Part shown: positions 58,307 through 64,000 of the stretch, one piece after another
Numbering within the stretch: position 1 is the stretch's first letter
Layout of the letters: every line of letters starts with the position of its first letter
The notes under the pieces: generated by a model
Told to the model about the DNA's origin: nothing
The model's database searches: none
Seen by the model: only the letters and a program-made list of their open reading frames with translations
Made by a program: the position numbers and the translations under genes
DNA from: Prinsepia uniflora
Taxonomy: Eukaryota > Streptophyta > Magnoliopsida > Rosales > Rosaceae
Direction of reading: 5' to 3'
DNA: 64,000 nucleotides
Assembly (NCBI GenBank): GCA_032719365.1
Contig: CM064861.1
Location: forward strand, 80,968,863-81,032,862

Positions 58307-60194
58307 ATGGCCAGGGTTCGACGATCCGTTCGTTCAGCTGGAGAAGGTGTTTCTGCCTCAACTGCTCAGACGGGGAATGAGGCTCGCATAGAGACTCCGG
58401 AGGAGCGTCCAATTCGACCCAGGCATGTATCCATAGAAGCACCCATGGAGACGCTCAGAAGGAGGCCAACCTTCAGCTTTGGAGCATTCCCCTCTCCAGC
58501 TAACCAAGTGCCCGCGCTAGGGAAAGGAACTTCGACTTTGCAACAAGCAGGCGAGCGGTTAATGGGAAGTGCATCTCGGCATGATCAGCCCACAGCAACA
58601 CATGGACCTAAGGGACTTTCTGGATGGGCGTCACGACGTCTCAGGAAGAAGTCACCACCAACCTCCCCAAGACAACTTGGTGCAGCAAGTTGAAAGGTTG
58701 AGCAGCCAAGTTCAACTCCAATCAGAGCTCTTGCAGCGACTCCTGGCAGAAAGACCAGTCCAAGAGCTAGACAGACATTCCACGTCACGTGGAAGACAAG
58801 AGAATGCTCCAAGGCGTCCTGGGAAAGAATCGGTCCGCTACCGAACAATGTCACGAGACACTTCACTGAGCGACTCCGGTGAAGAAAGTCACGCTCACCG
58901 AGCAAAGAGCCCACAACGCCTAAGGCCATCAGTGCATGAGCGGCTAGGAAGTAGGATTGGGGTAACTTCATTGGTAGAGCGCTCACAGCGCTCACATGGG
59001 AGTAGGGGGCAACCTCAGGCTCTACACAAAAACCCAAGACGATCTGCCCATGGCAGTGAGAGGGAAGATGAAGCCTACTCCCATGCGCGACCCTAGAGGT
59101 TAAGGGGAGAGGCTCGAGGAGGTTCCCGACGATCGACTCGTAATGACTCTTCACTTCAGTGAGGTGCGTTGCAAGCTAATGATGTCCAAAAGATTTTAGA
59201 CCTGCACCTTCGTATTCGACGAGATGGCGATCTAGAGGATAATATGCGTCGTCGGATTCAGCCATCCACACCCTTCGTGAGGGACATTGAGGAGGAGACA
59301 TTCCCTCAAAGGTTCACGACGCCAAACTTCAATCTGTTCAAAGGAAATTTTGACCCGGTGAAGCACATAGACAACTACCGGGGAGTCATGGTCCCCCACA
59401 GACACAACAAGGTGTTTCAAACCATGACGTGGTTCAATCATCTCCCCTGGAGGTCGATCGCTTCTTTTGAAGAGTTGGCTCTGGCGTTCGTCAAGGAGTA
59501 CTCGCAACTTCCTACGGTCGAGGTAAAGGAAGACCATCTCTTCTCCATCCGGAAACGAGCAAAAGAGAGCCTTCGATAGTACATTCAGAGGTACTGCGAG
59601 GAAAAGTCTCGAATTGTTGGCTGCAGCGACCTTGTTGCTGCAATGGCGTTCAAACAAGGGCTTCCCCGGGACAGCCAGCTCTACGAAGACATTGTCATGG
59701 GCAATGCACGAAGTCTCACCAAGATGCTCTCTTTAGCTAAGCGACATGCATGTTGGGAGGATGGGAAGGGTGCTGCACATGCGCCAGATTATGCCGAGAC
59801 CAACGAGAAAGCCTTTACACCGTCACCACAACGCAAAGAGGACGTTAGTGGCATGCGCAAGGCGAACCAAACTCCTAATGACTCAACCATCGAGAATCCT
59901 AAAATGCAATCTTCAATACCAGTCCACAAGATTCATAATGAGATCAAGGACAAGACTTGGTTCAAAAAATCAGGACCTGTCAAGGGCGATCATGAGAAAG
60001 CTGATAAAACCAAATGGTGCGCCTATCATGAATGTTATGGGCACAATATCAGCACATGTATATCTTTCGAAAGATATCTTCAAAATCTCATGAAGGAGGG
60101 GCATTGCAAGGACTACATCAAGAAGAAGACTGCAAATCACATAAAGAACAAAGAGCCTAATGAGCCAGCTTCAAAAGTAATCCGCATCAACTAG
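58307..60194 (+). pseudogene. gag of second Tat-like element, frameshifted with three stops
   Basis: It starts MARVRRSVRSAGEGV about 150 nt after the PBS, and the frame changes near 58565. The second frame continues to 60194 with in-frame stops at 59094-59096, 59160-59162 and 59577-59579. It shows VQQVERLSSQVQLQSELLQ (coiled-coil-like), an Arg/Ser-rich linker, the gag core TPNFNLFKGNFDPVKHIDNY, TWFNHLPWRSIASFEELALA and FKQGLPRDSQLYEDI. At the end is a Cys/His motif, CAYHECYGHNISTC. The core seems to lack about 20 residues before TMTWFNHLP (inference from the usual spacing). Protease does not follow. It is a dead copy of the structural protein gene. Confidence 0.88.
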
Positions 60195-60357
60195 TTGCAT
60201 GTCAAAATTAGAGAGACATAGAAGTCTATGGAGCTTTCAATTTTTCTTTTCAAGTTGTCTTCTAAATTCAAGTATCGTGCATTTGAATTATCAATAAGAT
60301 TGAAAAATTGTTCTGAATTCATACCAACATGTTTGTACAATTTTCAAAACTTATACC
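60195..60357 (+). other. AT-rich spacer after gag
   Basis: No frame continues into protease. TTTCTTTTCAAGTTGTC and TCAATAAGATTG words only. Confidence 0.5.
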
Positions 60358-60401
60358 CTCTAGCATCAAAGTCTTCGTCATTGAAGCACCCAAGTCTTCG
60401 C
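60358..60401. repeat. Left part of 24-bp minisatellite
   Basis: Two degenerate units (TAGCATCAAAGTCTTCGTCA, TGAAGCACCCAAGTCTTCGC) precede the inserted LTR and continue at 63762. Confidence 0.75.
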
Positions 60402-63400
60402 TGACAGGACCCATCCCAATCCCCCCGGGATTAGTGCGGGATGACCCTGCTCCCGTCTGACACGGAGTGTCAGACAAGGGATATTTCCGACCTTTGCCCT
60501 CCCGGGCTATCAAAGTACGCCAGGATCCGGAGGAGGTATGTGATATCTCGGTCTCTGCTACAGTCCACATCCGATGTCAACCTGAAGCGCAGTCAAAACA
60601 TTAAAAACTGTGAGTGGACAAAACAAAAGTTTATAAAAACATTTCATAAGACATTTGTACCCTCCACTAAAAAGCATGCATGCATTCGAAAACCATTTAT
60701 CCAAAACAAACCATATGTGGGACTAAGCCCAAAGCAGATATAAACCAAGGTCGAAAGGACCACAATGAAAACGACCATACGGGCCACTGCCCAAATCCAT
60801 AAGGGACTCGGCCCCAAACCATAAAGAAACCAAGTACACGAGCCACTGCTCAAATCCTGTGCACACCTGTGCACACCACATATCATATATCATATATACA
60901 TATAAGTCACACAACCAATCCTGTCACGGTATCCAAAGCTACGCGCATGCTACCCAGGTCTCAATCCGAGTATTCTCAAAGTCAAGATCAATGTCCGCAG
61001 ACCACTAACCCTACCCGAGGTAATAGTAATCATAGCCTTCCTGAGAGTAAGGAACCCAACTGGGGGGTGACTCCACTCAGTCGGTGCTCCGTGACTACTC
61101 CGGGGTCCACCCAGGCCAACGACCCTCCCCGGAGGAGATAGTAGAACATGTAAAGGAAGGTAGATGAACATATATATACATAACATAAACATTCATGTCC
61201 GGTTCCCCTGAACCGTCATGATCCATAATATCCATAATCAGGTAACATGCCGATTCCCATAAACCGTCATGTACCGTAATAACATAACTAGGGTTCATGC
61301 CGGTCCCCATAAACCGTCAAGAACCAGAATGACCTGACAAAGGTTCATGCCGGTTCCCATAAACCGTCATGACCACAATGACCTTTCCAGAGTTCATGCC
61401 GGTTCCCATAAACCGTCACGAACTTGGAAATCTATCTAGGGTCCCTGACCCGAAATCATAAACCGTAAAATAACTGGGTCTCGTGCCCGAACATAGGACA
61501 TCAGCTGGGCACCGTGCCCGGAGTCTGAGGTCATATGCCCGAGACAAAACCAAATGGGTCTCATACCCGAGTTTATCCTTTTGAAATTCAAATCCAGTTC
61601 ATTTAAATCAATACAGAGATACAGACCCGTATAAGCACCGTATAAGGCCGAAACCTAGAAATACGTGCTTATACGTAACCACATACAAATGCACCCATGG
61701 CATTACAAACAAGCAATTAAAACATATAATAAACATTTATGCATTCACCAATTTAGAAAACAAGGTCCACTCACAGACCGTCCGAGCTGCCGCCTCGATT
61801 TGCGTGCCATACGGCTCCCCGAGCCAATCACCATCACCGGGACTCCCAAACCTATCCAAATCGTAATAGAAGGTTACTAACTACTTAAATAACCTCCTAC
61901 CAAAGCCCCGAACTTTTAACTATTTTTAATCCCGAACCTAAACCTTCCGATGCCCCGAAACATATCGAGACGGTGTCTGATCGACACGAAACCAGTCCCA
62001 AAATGTTCGCTACATCGAATAGAAGATTTCGTATGTTGGAACCTTCCCCAGATTCCATGCCACGCGCCCTCACGCGCCGCCTGAAGTGGCTGCGCGTGGG
62101 CCTCACGCGCCTACTACAGTACCTGCTGACGTCATCGCTGACGTCAGCATGACGTCATCGCTGACGTCAGCATGACGTCATCTGATAGCTGTCAGGTCTG
62201 ACATGTCAGACTCTGACAGGTGCTACGTGTCATGCTCTCATTAGTCCACGTCACTATGCTGTCAGTGCCACGTGGCAGTCTGACATGTGCCACGTGTCAT
62301 CACGGCACTGGTCCATGTCTGTGCCACGTGTCAGCCCCTTATTGGGCCACGTCACTAACATCTCAGTGCTGACTGTGCACTGACATGTGACACGTGTCGC
62401 ACTCCTATTGGCCCATTTTCTGACATGTCAGCTGACATTGTCAGATCTGACAATGCTGACGTCATCCCTGACATGATGACGTCATCAGTCATCCCCGTCT
62501 TCTCGCCGGGTCGACCCGAATGTCTGTAACCGGGTCGCCGTGACCCGCGGCTTGACCCGGCCGGTTCTCCCAGCTCCGGCCACCAAAACACTCCCCGTTT
62601 GTCCCATTCTCTTCGTCTCATCTCAACCTAGAGTTCTATGGCCCTAAAAACTAAGAACAACCTCAAAAACTATACCTTCCAAGTTCATCAATGGCGGCCG
62701 TGACTACCCCCGCCGTTCACGGCCGTTACAGGCCATCTAAGCCTTCGAAAACAATCCTAAAAGAACCCTAAGACCTCTAGGAACATTTCCCAATCCCTAG
62801 ATTTGATTAAAACACAACAAAAATCAATTTCCAATTTTTGAAAGAAAACTCACCCACGGGTTCTCTCTCCCCGCCGTGTCCTCCGCCGTGGTTGGCCGTG
62901 GCCTGCCATCCCCAACCTCTTTCCACCACCTCACGGTCATGTTCAGCTCGCACAAGCAATGAATGGTGATGGTGTGTGTGTGTTTTGGGTTTTTGAAGAA
63001 AATGAAGAAAATGGAGGATTATGGGTTATGGGGTTCGGGTTTGAGGATGAACAAAGAAGAGTGATGGCTGATGAGAGGGAGATGGGATGGATGGTGAGGA
63101 TTTGAGAGATTAAGTTTAGATGAATGGTTAGGATTGATTGATGAAAAGGTTAATTATTAAATTAATTAAATAATAATATTTTATTATATAGATCCACAAA
63201 TTGGGGGATTTAGCCAATAGGATGAGTGACACTTGTCACTCATCCATGGGACCCACCAAAATATCTGCCCAATCAGATTTCGCCAAATCGTCCCCGTCTC
63301 GAAGTTCGTGCATAGTGAAATCGAACTTCCGTGACCCATAACTCTCCCGTTTGAAGTCCGATTTCAGAGTGCCGCTTGCCTATGGATTCGTATCGTCTTT

Positions 63401-63761
63401 ATCTACGTAACGGTCTTCGGCCCTTGGCCATCGGACCTCCCAGTCAAAAAGTCAACATTTGACCCCCATTTAACCAAAATTACCAAAATGCCCCTATCCT
63501 TCCGAACGTCATAACTTCCTCCACGAACGTCGGAATTGAACGTGCCACCTGTCTATGAACTCGTGACGTCACGAACTACGTCACGGTCATCGGTCAAAGT
63601 CCATTTGATCGCCCGATTGAAAAGTCAACGTTTTGCCACCACTAGGGGCAAAACGGTCATTTCGCATCATTCGTCCGATTTCGCCCAACTAATCACAGAT
63701 TAACCTCACTAATCGTGATTAGTCACTAATCTAATCATGGATTTCGGGACGGGTCGTTACA
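60402..63761 (-). mobile_element. Solo Tekay-like LTR (minus) with TSD TTCGC
   Basis: It starts TGACAGGACCC and ends GGGACGGGTCGTTACA, 3360 bp, with TTCGC at 60397-60401 and 63762-63766. It carries the inverted GTGAGTGGAC (about 60611) and GTCCACTCAC (about 61765) pair and a cluster of TGACGTCA palindromes (62127-62484). It inserted into a 24-bp minisatellite, and the repeat text runs continuously across the empty site. Confidence 0.94.
62127..62484. promoter_or_regulatory. Cluster of TGACGTCA palindromes and CACGTG motifs in LTR
   Basis: TGACGTCA occurs at 62127, 62139, 62150, 62162 and 62173, with start-to-start steps of 12, 11, 12 and 11 bp, and again at 62457 and 62477. Four CACGTG hexamers lie between. 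TGACGTCA and CACGTG are the core palindromes of plant bZIP sites. Use by the LTR is inference. Confidence 0.6.
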
Positions 63762-64000
63762 TTCGCCATGTGAAGCATCTAAGCCTTCGCCCTGTGAAGC
63801 ACCTAAGCTTTCGCCCTGCGAAGCACCCAAGCCTTCGCCATGCAAAGCATCCAAAGTTTTCGCCCTGCGAAGCATTCAAGTCTTCACCTTGCGAAGCATC
63901 TAAGCCTTCGTCTTGTGAAGCATTTAAGCCTTCGTCTTGCGAAGCATTTAAGCCTTCGTCTTGCGAAGCATTCAAGCCTTCGTCCTGCGAAGCATCCAAG
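63762..64000. repeat. 24-bp minisatellite, continues past window
   Basis: About ten units of AAGCATNNAAGCCTTCGYCYTGYG continue from 60358-60401. Because 24 is a multiple of three, the minus strand stays open as an eight-residue repeat (N/D-ASQDEGL), which is not evidence of a protein. Confidence 0.92.

Larger units (their letters stand above)
57560..64000 (+). mobile_element. Second Tat-like Ty3/Gypsy element, 3' end outside window
   Basis: The 590-bp 5' LTR (57560-58149), a PBS, a broken gag frame (58307-60194), an AT-rich stretch and a 24-bp minisatellite follow in order; a solo LTR interrupts the minisatellite. No protease, RT or integrase is seen before the window ends. The 5-mer before the LTR is ATCAT; its partner is not in the window. 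Confidence 0.82.

Noticed and set aside
63757..63999. Eight-residue repeat protein on the minus strand
   Set aside because: It is explained by a 24-bp tandem repeat whose length is a multiple of three.
63762..64000. CRISPR-like array
   Set aside because: Units are contiguous with no unique spacers, and the genome is eukaryotic.

Overview
This is nuclear DNA from a flowering plant, most likely a eudicot with a repeat-rich genome. The evidence is AT-rich GT-AG introns, long Ty3/Gypsy LTRs with an initiator-tRNA-Met primer site, Tat-type retroelements, a Mutator-like element and one plant-type NEMP gene. No bacterial genes, tRNA, rRNA or CRISPR arrays were seen. About nine tenths of the window is nested retroelements. 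I could close most insertions by matching 5-bp target-site duplications (TSDs) on both sides, so the layering is read directly from the sequence.

Layout: (1) 1-15954 is one minus-strand ~3-kb LTR split by a plus LTR (1-2865), a solo LTR (4445-7405, TSD TCCTC), a short-LTR element carrying minisatellites (7516-10337) and a rearranged Tekay-like element (10684-15505, TSD TGAGT). (2) 16063-17468 is a Mutator-like element with ~330-bp terminal inverted repeats that carries the 5' part of a plastid ATP sulfurylase gene (a Pack-MULE). (3) ~18100-38150 is an old plus-strand Gypsy element. Its interior holds a solo LTR (19178-36849, TSD TCAGA), itself split by a non-coding LTR element (19818-30662, TSD CCCTA, with its own solo LTR 27622-30269, TSD CATGC) and by a Tat element (31801-36312, TSD CTCGT) with gag-protease, a truncated pol and an antisense ORF. 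(4) 39355-51655 is a short solo LTR inserted in an AAT microsatellite (TSD AATAG). It is split by a gag-only Tekay-like element (39403-51318, TSD CGCAC), which contains another solo LTR (43303-46277, TSD CACTA). (5) 52175-56465 is the only apparently intact gene: nine exons, 480 aa, a NEMP/DUF2215 nuclear-envelope membrane protein. (6) 57560 to the window end is a second Tat-like element with a broken gag and a 24-bp minisatellite, split by a solo LTR (60402-63761, TSD TTCGC).

None of the transposon genes looks intact. gag, protease and integrase frames carry in-frame stops, deletions, inversions or a lost catalytic residue. The elements are therefore non-autonomous copies that would have depended on proteins made elsewhere. 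The most unusual signals are in the LTRs rather than the proteins: an inverted GTGAGTGGAC/RY-motif pair in all ten Tekay-like LTR sets examined, arrays of near-palindromic 14-mers, and a phased cluster of TGACGTCA palindromes.
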